Shown piece after piece: positions 9,066 to 16,851 of a DNA stretch of 64,000 nucleotides. This stretch comes from Leadbetterella sp964423865. GTDB taxonomy: Bacteria; Bacteroidota; Bacteroidia; Cytophagales; Spirosomataceae. Positions within the stretch are counted from its first letter, which is position 1; every line of letters starts with the position of its first letter. Both the position numbers and the translations under genes were made by a program. Where the stretch lies: positions 62,001 to 126,000 of the forward strand of contig CAYRGN010000003.1 of assembly GCA_964423865.1 (NCBI GenBank). Direction: 5' to 3'. The notes beneath the pieces are model-generated. The model was given only the letters and a program-made list of their open reading frames with translations. It ran no database searches and was not told the DNA's origin.

Positions 9066-9572
9066 TTATCCCTTCTGATGTATACGCGCGAAAGTAGAAA
9101 CCAGCCACTGGCTTTCCTCCCGGGAAATGAGCTCCAGGGTACTGTCGGCCAGGGAAGCGACTGCGTCAATGTCGTTCACGATTTTAAGCAGGCTCCGGGT
9201 TTCTTCCGAGTCTTTCAGCCCGGTCCGGATATCGTTCATGGCATCCAGCAAAGGCGTGAGTTCTCTTCTTCTTCGTTCCCGACTGATCTGGCGGGTTACT
9301 TTCCATATATCTTTTTCCGCTACAAAATACTCTTTCCGTTCGCCGGGAATCAGTTGCTTGAAAATCAATCCCCAACTGATTAAATCACGCAAATTCATAT
9401 TGACATTGCCACGGGAAATTTGTAGTTCTTCCATGATTTCATCGGCATTCAGGGCTTTGTCGGAGAGGAGAAGCAGGGCGTGGATCTGAGACATGGTCCG
9501 GTTAATGCCCCATTGTGTAGATAGGGTTCCCCAGGTGTGAATAAACCTGTCTTTGGCTTCTTTGAGTTCCAT
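9066..9572 (-). CDS. GbsR/MarR-like winged-helix regulator
   Basis: This 168-residue protein starts at the ATG at 9572 (MELKEAKDRF). The N-terminal half is a winged-helix domain with the recognition region ADEIMEELQISRGNVNMNLR, typical of GbsR-type members of the MarR superfamily. A basic segment RERRRRE and a helical C-terminal dimerisation part follow. GbsR proteins sense osmoprotectants or related small molecules in other phyla; the ligand here is unknown. It lies about 115 bp downstream of the DtxR-like gene on the same strand, probably transcribed separately since the gap is AT-rich. Confidence 0.8.
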   Translation of the reverse strand: MELKEAKDRFIHTWGTLSTQWGINRTMSQIHALLLLSDKALNADEIMEELQISRGNVNMNLRDLISWGLIFKQLIPGERKEYFVAEKDIWKVTRQISRERRRRELTPLLDAMNDIRTGLKDSEETRSLLKIVNDIDAVASLADSTLELISREESQWLVSTFARIHQKG

Positions 9573-9687
9573 TGTTGTAAATAGCACGTGTTAATTACTT
9601 CAAAGTAAATATAAATATTTTGAATTTTCAAAAAATTCTGAAAATTATTAAACATTTTGAAGCCAGATTATTAGGGAAGAGAGGATG

Positions 9688-10344
9688 TCAGACAGGCATC
9701 ACCCGGATATTGCTGCTGACCTGGTGACTCAGGTTTTGCTGTTTTTTTTCATTGATAAGCACCTCCTGGGAGCGGTCGAAATCCATGGTTTCGCAGATGC
9801 GGATAGTGTCGCCCAGTTTAAAACCCAGGCGGTCAATTTGTCTCAGGAAACGATCATCCGAAGAACCCACTGCCATAAAGCGGTAGAGCGTACCCGGCAA
9901 ACCTTCGGATAAGGCCAGGAAATTCTGAGTGGCTACTTCCCCCTGTTCGTCAGGTATAGGCGAGCCGTGGGGGTCGGTTTTCGGATAATTGAGTATCTCG
10001 TCTATTTTTTGAAAGAGTTTGGGCGCCCGTACGTGTTCCAGTTGTTCGGCTACTTCGTGTACTTCGTCCCACCCGAAGCCCATCTTCTCTACCAGGAACA
10101 TTTCAACCAGGCGGTGTTTGCGGATAATAAGCCCGGCCGATTTCCGGCCCTGTTCCGTAAGGCGTAAAGGTTTGTATTTTTCGTAAATCACCAGTTCTTT
10201 GGCCGCCAACTTTTTGACCATGCTGTTGACGGTAGGCATTTTGATATCGAGGCTCCTGCTAAGGTCCAGTACCGACACTTCGGGTTGGTCTTCACTGAGA
10301 TGGAACAGGGCTTTCAGGTAATTTTCTTCGGTCAATGTCATCAT
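9688..10344 (-). CDS. DtxR/MntR-family metal-dependent regulator
   Basis: A protein of about 218 residues. I chose the ATG at 10344; a second ATG at 10341 is equally possible. Residues 4-70 are a winged helix. Residues 71-140 form the dimerisation and metal-binding part, with candidate ligands His77, Glu100, Glu103 and His104 in the same spacing as MntR. A C-terminal FeoA/SH3-like domain (GDTIRI) is present as in IdeR and DtxR. Such proteins repress manganese or iron uptake genes when the metal is bound. It begins only about 10 bp after the stop of the secreted nuclease gene, so the two may be co-transcribed. Confidence 0.87.
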   Translation of the reverse strand: MMTLTEENYLKALFHLSEDQPEVSVLDLSRSLDIKMPTVNSMVKKLAAKELVIYEKYKPLRLTEQGRKSAGLIIRKHRLVEMFLVEKMGFGWDEVHEVAEQLEHVRAPKLFQKIDEILNYPKTDPHGSPIPDEQGEVATQNFLALSEGLPGTLYRFMAVGSSDDRFLRQIDRLGFKLGDTIRICETMDFDRSQEVLINEKKQQNLSHQVSSNIRVMPV

Positions 10345-10354
10345 ACGCAAAAAT

Positions 10355-12172
10355 TTACTTCAATCTCAGGCCTATAATGAGGGGGTCGTGGTCGGAAGAG
10401 CGGAATACGCTTGGGTCATAATAATGCTCTACCTGTTCCGGTGTTTTAAATTCGGTATTGTAGTCGAGCACGGGGGCTTCTTCCGAATTAATATGCCATT
10501 TTACCGCTTTGATTACCTGGTCGGCGAGTCCGGGTGTAGCCAGGGCATGATCCAGTGAGCCCCAGTAGCCGTCATACACATACGAATAAGAGGAAGAGGC
10601 AAAGAGGTTCTTGTAGCCGTTGACGTCCAGTTGCACCAAGGGGTCCTCCATCGCGTAAGAGTTGAAGTCGCCCATGAGCAGGTAGTCGGGGTCTTCGGTT
10701 CCTGTGGGGCGGCTCTTCAGCCAGTTAATGAGGTCTTCGGCCTGTTGTACACGCAGTTGATTATTGCGCCCTTGTCCGTCGCCTTTGTCGGCGTTCCCTT
10801 CCCCCGGACTTTGGAGTCCTTTCGACTTAAAGTGTACGGCCACCAGCGTAAATTCCTGGTCGGAGCGGTGTTCGCGGAAAGTCTGTACAATGGGTTTTCG
10901 TCGTGCGGAGTCGAAAGCGGCGTAACCGTAGCCGTCAGGCATGGAAACGGTTTGCCCTACGGGCGTAATTTTTCGGGCATCGTATAAAATAGCGGAGGTG
11001 ATCGCGTCGGTACCGCGGTTTTCTAGTGCACAGGCTACAAATTCCCTTTTATTCCCCGAGGCCCGGTTCAGGGCCCGGATCAGGGTTTGAATGGCGCTGT
11101 ATTCTCCGAAACCGTCGTTTTCAATTTCCATGAGGGAAACCACATCTGCGCCAGACGCCAGGATCACATTTACTGTTTTATCTTGCTGTCTTTTCAGCTC
11201 TTCGGCCGTGGTGGCCCCTCTTTCGGTGGGGAAACCGCCCCCTTGTCCGTCTCCGTTGAAATAATTCAGGACATTAAATGCGGCTACCCTCAGGGTGCGT
11301 TTGCCCGGAATGCGGGGTGGGGTGTATTTCCGTTTCGAAGCGGGGATAAACCAGACCGTTTCCGTGGGTTGTATCCGGAAGTCGTCGAAGCGGTCGTCTA
11401 CAATTCCAATGATTTCTTTGACTTCGTCTCCGCCCCGAACGGCGTGGTACATGTCAAAAGGCTTACCTTCTCTTCCGAAGGGCAGGTAGGCCGGGTTCCG
11501 TGCGCCGCTGCCGTCGTCGAGGATAATTTTCCGTTTTTGGGTTTCGGCCAGATAGGTCTTATAATGTTCGGGGTCAGGAGAATTGAATTGGGTGAACTGG
11601 TCCAGGCGTGCGTCGGTACCCGCCTGGTTTTCCGGTCCCGTAGCACAGATAGTGAGCTGTCCGAAGCGACCCAGCTGATAAAGTTCCGTCACAAAGAGGC
11701 GGCCGGACTCTGCCTTTACCCTGACCCGCATTCCTTCGTATTTTTCCCAGTTGTCGTTGGGCAGGTAAACCGTTACCGGTTCAGGCAAGGGGTTATTTTC
11801 AGACAGCACCAGAATACTGGCGGTATTTTTGATTTGGGTAAGTGAGCTGCGGCTGCTTTTGAATTCGGCCACTTCGCCAATGATCTGTACCAATGCTCCG
11901 GGTTTTCCCTTAAACAGGCGGGCGGGGTCATAAATAAAAATTCCTTCTGAGGTGTTTTCATCTTCATCGGGGTCGGCCTGTTGCAGGAAAAACCCGTCGA
12001 GCTTTTCAAAAACGGCGGTGACTATTCCGTTGACCACTACCTTTTGTCCTGCAAGAGGAGATACGCTGCCTGATCCCTGCACGGCGGATATGGGCGTGAC
12101 GTCCATTTTTTGTGCGGCAAGGGGGCTGCAAATGAAGCAAAGGAGGAGAAAACGGAAAGTCTGTTTGATCAT
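10355..12172 (-). CDS. ExeM/NucH-like secreted endonuclease
   Basis: A 605-residue protein with a signal peptide (residues 1-20, SPLAAQ). An N-terminal OB-like region (about 30-140; GFFLQQADPDEDENTSEG) precedes an endonuclease/exonuclease/phosphatase domain from about residue 290 onward. The EEP motifs are visible: RVAAFNVLNYF, SLMEIENDG, GDFNSY and SSDHDPLI at the C-terminus. ExeM/NucH-type enzymes degrade extracellular DNA for nutrition or biofilm turnover. No type IX secretion C-terminal domain is apparent, so it may be periplasmic or secreted by another route. It is followed closely by the DtxR-like regulator gene. Confidence 0.88.
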   Translation of the reverse strand: MIKQTFRFLLLCFICSPLAAQKMDVTPISAVQGSGSVSPLAGQKVVVNGIVTAVFEKLDGFFLQQADPDEDENTSEGIFIYDPARLFKGKPGALVQIIGEVAEFKSSRSSLTQIKNTASILVLSENNPLPEPVTVYLPNDNWEKYEGMRVRVKAESGRLFVTELYQLGRFGQLTICATGPENQAGTDARLDQFTQFNSPDPEHYKTYLAETQKRKIILDDGSGARNPAYLPFGREGKPFDMYHAVRGGDEVKEIIGIVDDRFDDFRIQPTETVWFIPASKRKYTPPRIPGKRTLRVAAFNVLNYFNGDGQGGGFPTERGATTAEELKRQQDKTVNVILASGADVVSLMEIENDGFGEYSAIQTLIRALNRASGNKREFVACALENRGTDAITSAILYDARKITPVGQTVSMPDGYGYAAFDSARRKPIVQTFREHRSDQEFTLVAVHFKSKGLQSPGEGNADKGDGQGRNNQLRVQQAEDLINWLKSRPTGTEDPDYLLMGDFNSYAMEDPLVQLDVNGYKNLFASSSYSYVYDGYWGSLDHALATPGLADQVIKAVKWHINSEEAPVLDYNTEFKTPEQVEHYYDPSVFRSSDHDPLIIGLRLK

Positions 12173-12196
12173 CGGAAATGTAATTTCGGTCTAAAG

Positions 12197-13375
12197 TTAC
12201 GTGATTTTCTTTTGGGAAGAGGGAAGAGAAGTCAGGAAAATCGAGCCGAGTATACCCGCCAGCAGAGAGGCCACCAGAATACTGAACTTGGCCTGAGCCA
12301 AAGGAAGCGCGCGGCCGGTAAAAGAAAGAATAGAAATAAAAATAGACATGGTAAACCCGATTCCACCCAGGAGGCCCACCCCGAAGATATGGGCCCAGCC
12401 GGTTCCCTGTGGTAAGGTGGAAATGCCCAGCTTAACGGCCAGCCGTGAAACGAGTGTGATGCCCAGGGGTTTACCAATAAGCAGGCCCATGATGACCCCC
12501 ATGCCCAGGGGAGTGAAGGGGCCGTCCAGCATTTCCCGGTTAAACAGAATATTGGTATTCACCAGGGCGAAAAGCGGCATGATGAAGAAGTTCACGGGTG
12601 TAAGCAGCAGGTGTTCCAGTTTTTCAAGGGGAGATTCGGTGGCGTCAGGTGTGGTGGGCAGCGTCATGGCCACCAGTACGCCGGCAATGGTAGCGTGTAT
12701 GCCGGAATGGTGAATGAAATACCAGATAAACAGGCCGGGAATGAGATAGAACCAGAGGCTTTTCACACCTATCCGGTTAAATATGACCAGCAAAGTTACG
12801 AGGCCTGCCGCGTACAGGAGGTAAGCGTAGTGCAGGTCGGTGTTATAAAAAACGGCGATAACCAGTATGGCCAGGAGGTCATCGACAATGGCCAGGGCGG
12901 CCAGAAAGACTTTCAGGGAAGCCGGTACCCTTTTTCCCAGGAGGGTAATGATGGCCAGGGCGAAAGCGATGTCGGTGGCCATAGGTATGCCCCAGCCTGT
13001 AGCCGTGTCTGTACCGCGGTTAAGAAAGGTAAAGATGAGGGCGGGAGCTACCGCACCACCAATAGCCGCCAGTATGGGTAAGGCGGCTTTTTTAGGCGAG
13101 GAAAGTTCGCCTTCTACCAGTTCCCGTTTGATTTCCAGTCCTACCAACAGGAAGAAAACGGCCATAAGACCGTCATTGATCCAGGAAAGTACACTATACC
13201 GGAGGTTTTCGGCCGGACCCAATTCCGTTTCCAGGAGTTTTTCAAAAGCAGGACCGGTGGGAGAGTTGGCAATGATCAGGGAAATAACTACGCAACACAG
13301 GAGGAGAATACCCCCGGCCATACCTGACCTCAGGAAATCGCGGAAGGGTTTAAGGTTAATGAGCAATTTATTCAT
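12197..13375 (-). CDS. nhaA: Na+/H+ antiporter NhaA
   Basis: A 392-residue inner-membrane protein with about 12 hydrophobic segments. The NhaA hallmark residues are present: Asp135 in MATDIAFA and the Asp165-Asp166 pair in AIVDDLLA, equivalent to D133 and D163-D164 of E. coli NhaA. It exchanges sodium for protons to control cytoplasmic pH and sodium. Length is normal for the family. It lies between the SMUG2-like gene and the nuclease gene on the same strand, with short gaps (about 58 and 24 bp), but no functional link is evident. Confidence 0.95.
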   Translation of the reverse strand: MNKLLINLKPFRDFLRSGMAGGILLLCCVVISLIIANSPTGPAFEKLLETELGPAENLRYSVLSWINDGLMAVFFLLVGLEIKRELVEGELSSPKKAALPILAAIGGAVAPALIFTFLNRGTDTATGWGIPMATDIAFALAIITLLGKRVPASLKVFLAALAIVDDLLAILVIAVFYNTDLHYAYLLYAAGLVTLLVIFNRIGVKSLWFYLIPGLFIWYFIHHSGIHATIAGVLVAMTLPTTPDATESPLEKLEHLLLTPVNFFIMPLFALVNTNILFNREMLDGPFTPLGMGVIMGLLIGKPLGITLVSRLAVKLGISTLPQGTGWAHIFGVGLLGGIGFTMSIFISILSFTGRALPLAQAKFSILVASLLAGILGSIFLTSLPSSQKKIT

Positions 13376-13433
13376 GGACCAAAAATAAGGAAACTTCCAT
13401 AATGTATGTTAGCCGGGTGTGCTGTAATATCCG

Positions 13434-14132
13434 TTACTCCACAATATCCCCACCTAAAATCCGTAAATAATCCGCGATATATCTTTCCTTTTCTTTCGAT
13501 TTATACTGTTGGATAAACCGGGGGTGATCCAGTACGGTGAGTTTGCCGAAGAGCTTTTCTTCGGCATTTATTTTGACCAGAAAGTCAGCATTTTTCTTCC
13601 CCAGGATAAAGACCTCGTCCGTATCTAACCCCAGGCTGATGTGCTTTTGGAGCGATTCGATCATGAAGGGCTTCACCGCATGAAAAAGGGCCGGGTCATC
13701 GTAATAATTGGCGTTCAGAAAGTTTCCGTTACCGGTCTGTTTTACAATGGCCAGGGGGAAAGGGGAGTTGATGTAGAAGTCATGATAAAAGGCGGCTGGC
13801 CCGCCATACGCCCGGATCATATCGTACATGAAAACGGAAGAGACTTCGTGGGTGCGGGCCGAGGTCATGGGTATACCGCATGCACTTTCCAGGCGTTTGG
13901 TATCCGTGAAAGGCACGCCCGTTACGCCCGCACCGTGCCGACTGGGATTGATGCCGATCATGAACTTCCGCGGGCGGTGATCCGCATAGTACTTTTGATA
14001 GAATTGTTCCATCACCACCAGGGTTTCGGGATTGTGCAGGTAGGGATTCAGCACGGCGAAATCTTCCGGAAGATCGCCCTGATACGCCAGGTTCCGGTTG
14101 AATTCCACCACGTTTTCTGCAAAAGTTTTCAT
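13434..14132 (-). CDS. SMUG2-like uracil-DNA glycosylase family protein (DUF4918)
   Basis: A 232-residue protein starting at the ATG at 14132; longer starts would overlap the cytochrome gene. The motif GINPSRHGAGVTGVPFTD (from residue 60) is the active-site region of the uracil-DNA glycosylase superfamily, with Asn62 in the position used for base excision in SMUG-type enzymes. LDHPRFI near residue 208 matches the second, DNA-inserting loop. It most likely removes damaged bases such as uracil or its derivatives. It starts about 20 bp after the cytochrome gene stop, so co-transcription is likely though the roles appear unrelated. Confidence 0.82.
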   Translation of the reverse strand: MKTFAENVVEFNRNLAYQGDLPEDFAVLNPYLHNPETLVVMEQFYQKYYADHRPRKFMIGINPSRHGAGVTGVPFTDTKRLESACGIPMTSARTHEVSSVFMYDMIRAYGGPAAFYHDFYINSPFPLAIVKQTGNGNFLNANYYDDPALFHAVKPFMIESLQKHISLGLDTDEVFILGKKNADFLVKINAEEKLFGKLTVLDHPRFIQQYKSKEKERYIADYLRILGGDIVE

Positions 14133-14151
14133 GGTACGAAGGTACGGCTTT

Positions 14152-15186
14152 TTATTGGGGATGATCATCGAGGGCGTGTATCCATTCCGCGATCAGCTCC
14201 ACCCCTTCACGATGAACCGTCACCCGGCCCAGTTCGGGCATCATCACCCCCGGATGAGTGGAATTCATGCGATGGGTGACAATGGATTCGGAGCTTCGAC
14301 CCGGATAAATATCAAATTTAAAACCGCCCCCGCCCATGCCGGCGGCTACGGGCGACTTCCAAACGCCCAGATGGAAAGGCCGGGTTTCTTCTGCATTGTA
14401 ATATAAACCGGAAGTGGAAGCGGGACCGCCCTGGCTGTGGCAGTGCCCGCAGTTCACGTCGAGATAGGCTCTGGCCCGCTCCGCCAGGGGTTGAGACGCA
14501 TCCATGGGATTGACGAGAGCCTGCACCGCCGAAAGGTCTTGATCCGTTTTCAGGATACCGGCGGACTGCCACTGCTCCAGTTGCCCGGCCAGTTGTTTCG
14601 CCTTGGGGCCGATAGGAAGCATCACTCCGTTTTTGTTATGACAGCTCCGACATTGGGTTTTCTGAGGCATGACATAGTTGAAAGCCACTTTTTCCCCTTT
14701 TTCATTGGCAAAGGTGACGGGTATAGACGCCCCGGTATTTTTCAGGGTGGCTTCGGTCTGTTCCTCGTTCCAAAGGTAGGGATATGCTTCCCAGGTACCG
14801 TTATTTTTGATGAGCAGCCGGGTTTCAATGACTCGTTTTTCACCATCCGGTTTTCGGAAATCGATTGGGTAGTAAAAGTGTTTTACCAGGATGGTTTTAT
14901 CCGGAAAGTCGAAAGATGCGTCCGGGTCTTCGGGCAAGGTCGCCTCCGTACCTTCCGGCATCCATACGTAGCGTTTTTTGAAGGCGTAATCGGTAAAAAG
15001 GGAAGAAACAGGTTCGTAAGGAGTCACGCCTTCCGCTTCGGAAAAATCTTTCAGTTCGCCGGTAAATAAGCCGTATTCCGAGAGGGTTTTGTAAGGAAGT
15101 TTCGTGAAGTCAATATCCGACGGGGCACCTGAACGGGAGCAGCCCAGGAGGGTGGATGTTATCAGTAAGAAATACCATTTTTTCAT
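14152..15186 (-). CDS. Diheme c-type cytochrome lipoprotein, SO2930/HNE_0200 family
   Basis: A 344-residue lipoprotein with lipobox LLGC (Cys16). Two heme-attachment motifs are visible, CRSCH at residues 179-183 and CGHCH at 246-250. The N-terminal half has conserved stretches such as RYVWMPEG and HFYYPIDF. This is the pattern of the SO2930-type diheme cytochromes (TIGR03806), which are known to occur next to a beta-helix protein (TIGR03805). Here that partner is the next gene upstream. It presumably carries electrons in the periplasm; donor and acceptor are unknown. Confidence 0.85.
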   Translation of the reverse strand: MKKWYFLLITSTLLGCSRSGAPSDIDFTKLPYKTLSEYGLFTGELKDFSEAEGVTPYEPVSSLFTDYAFKKRYVWMPEGTEATLPEDPDASFDFPDKTILVKHFYYPIDFRKPDGEKRVIETRLLIKNNGTWEAYPYLWNEEQTEATLKNTGASIPVTFANEKGEKVAFNYVMPQKTQCRSCHNKNGVMLPIGPKAKQLAGQLEQWQSAGILKTDQDLSAVQALVNPMDASQPLAERARAYLDVNCGHCHSQGGPASTSGLYYNAEETRPFHLGVWKSPVAAGMGGGGFKFDIYPGRSSESIVTHRMNSTHPGVMMPELGRVTVHREGVELIAEWIHALDDHPQ

Positions 15187-15222
15187 TGTCTTAATGTAAA
15201 GAGTAGTGAGGTTTTGGTTCTC

Positions 15223-15329
15223 GGTTCTCGACTACGCTCGAACTGACACGTAATACTCGCCCCTGTCTGTTCGAGCGTAGTCGAGAACCAAGCGTAGTCG
15301 AGAACCAAGCGTAGTCGAGAACCGAGAAC
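15223..15329. repeat. Hairpin element of the TTCTCGACTACGCTCGAAC family with a 17-bp tandem extension
   Basis: The left arm (15223-15248) reads into TGACA. The inverted right arm starts near 15265 and is extended by tandem 17-bp copies of AGCGTAGTCGAGAACCA. A simpler copy with perfect 27-bp arms lies at 39334-39402. It separates the cytochrome and beta-helix genes. Confidence 0.85.
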
Positions 15330-15346
15330 CCGTCAAATTATTCCGT

Positions 15347-16606
15347 TTACTTCACCATCGAAACATCCGTAGTAACCGGGTACGTTCCCGCAAAAGTTTC
15401 CACATCTTTCTCGGTTCCGATCTTCAGGATATTCCCGTCTTCGGGGATCACCAGGCGGAAAAAACGAAGGTCATCCCCTTTTTCGCCCACAAAAATCTCC
15501 ATCGGGTTACCGGAATGGTCTTTTCCTTTGTCGGGATCGAGGATACCGTCGTACAGGATATCCGGAGCCCTCAGGCATTTGGTGGCAATCAGTTTGCCCC
15601 AGTCTTTGCTCAGGTCGGGCAGGGCCATGGGGCGTTCGTAGGTGTTGTCATGAATATAAATCCGGGTGGAGTAGGGGCTCCATCCGGGATGGGTAGGCAC
15701 GGGCAGGTCGGTGATCTGGTAGCTGGCAATGGCCACGCCGAGGGTCCGGTTGCCGGTTATGGTGTTGTGATTCACCTCCACCTGGTCGCCGGCGAGAATG
15801 ATCACGCCGCTTCCCGGAGGGATCATCGATACGGGATTTCCATCCTGAAAAATGGCGAAATTCTCGTGGTTATTGGCTTTGATCAGGTTATTGAACACTC
15901 GGGTACCTGATCCGAATGCTTTGGGCAGGCCGGGCAGGTTAAAGATAAGTATTCCTCCCGTATTATTTTCCGCGTGATTGTCGTAGACTTCCGCGTTATC
16001 GGAGTTTTCGATCTCTATTCCCGCTACGTTCTGGTGCACGTAGTTATTCCGTACAATAATATTTTCCGACTGCCCTACATAGATGCCGGCATCGCGGGAG
16101 TGGCTTACTTCACAGTACTCGACCAGCACATTTTTGCATTGCACGGGGTAGATACCGTAAGTACCGCTTTCCGACTTCTTGCCGTGGGTCCAGGTAGCGT
16201 TCACTTTCCGGAAGGTGATGCCGTCGCAATGTTGGGTTTTAATATTGTCTCCGGGGGCGTCGGCTACCGTAAAGTCTTCCAGCACGATATTATTCCCTGC
16301 AATCTTCATTCCCTCTCCGCCGGTGGTCATGGTTTTGAACGACAGCACGGTATTGAACATGCCGGCACCCTTAATTTGCACATTGTTGACATTGTCCAGA
16401 ATCAACTGGGTGTGCAGTTCGTAATAACCTTCAGGAATTTCGATGACAGATCCCTCTTTAGCGTCAATAAACTGTTCGATTAGCTTTTCGATCTGCTCCG
16501 GCCCGGCTTTGGGGAGTTTTTCGATGTCGAGGGAGGTGGCTTGTTCTTTCTCTTTGCAGGAAAACACCAGCAGAAATGCGGCCAGGGTAAGTACCGTTAA
16601 TCTCAT
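15347..16606 (-). CDS. Parallel beta-helix lipoprotein (TIGR03805-like)
   Basis: A 419-residue lipoprotein (lipobox LLVFSC, Cys17). From about residue 70 to 290 it is made of right-handed beta-helix rungs, seen as repeated patterns such as NVLVEYCEVSHS, NIIVRNNYVHQN and NAEVYDNHAENN. The fold is shared by polysaccharide lyases and epimerases, but no catalytic site can be assigned. The family is described as occurring in two-gene pairs with the HNE_0200-type cytochrome, exactly as here (160 bp apart, same strand, repeat in between). The C-terminal 100 residues lack rungs. Joint function of the pair is unknown. Confidence 0.85.
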   Translation of the reverse strand: MRLTVLTLAAFLLVFSCKEKEQATSLDIEKLPKAGPEQIEKLIEQFIDAKEGSVIEIPEGYYELHTQLILDNVNNVQIKGAGMFNTVLSFKTMTTGGEGMKIAGNNIVLEDFTVADAPGDNIKTQHCDGITFRKVNATWTHGKKSESGTYGIYPVQCKNVLVEYCEVSHSRDAGIYVGQSENIIVRNNYVHQNVAGIEIENSDNAEVYDNHAENNTGGILIFNLPGLPKAFGSGTRVFNNLIKANNHENFAIFQDGNPVSMIPPGSGVIILAGDQVEVNHNTITGNRTLGVAIASYQITDLPVPTHPGWSPYSTRIYIHDNTYERPMALPDLSKDWGKLIATKCLRAPDILYDGILDPDKGKDHSGNPMEIFVGEKGDDLRFFRLVIPEDGNILKIGTEKDVETFAGTYPVTTDVSMVK

Positions 16607-16736
16607 ATAAAATTGAATATGTTACAAAAGAAAGAAATAATTATAATATTTAGATAGAAAAATGATTTATTTAGGGCATATTTAAATTTGGGACCGGAGA
16701 CCCCATTCAGATAGGTTGCTGTCGGTATGAGCTATG

Positions 16737-16840
16737 ATTCAGCTATCAGTCTTCAGCTATCAGCCTTCAGCTATCAGCTATCAGATGGGGTTGCTGTGGC
16801 TTACTTCTGAAAGCTGAGGGCTGAAAGCTAACAGCTTAAA
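16737..16840. repeat. Inverted 7-bp repeat arrays (AGCYNTN family)
   Basis: Heptamers of the AGCTATC/AGCCTTC type run from about 16740 to 16780. A shorter inverted array (GAAAGCTGAGGGCTGAAAGC) follows around 16808-16837, directly before the start of the TonB receptor gene. Confidence 0.75.
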
Positions 16841-16851
16841 ATTTTATACAC

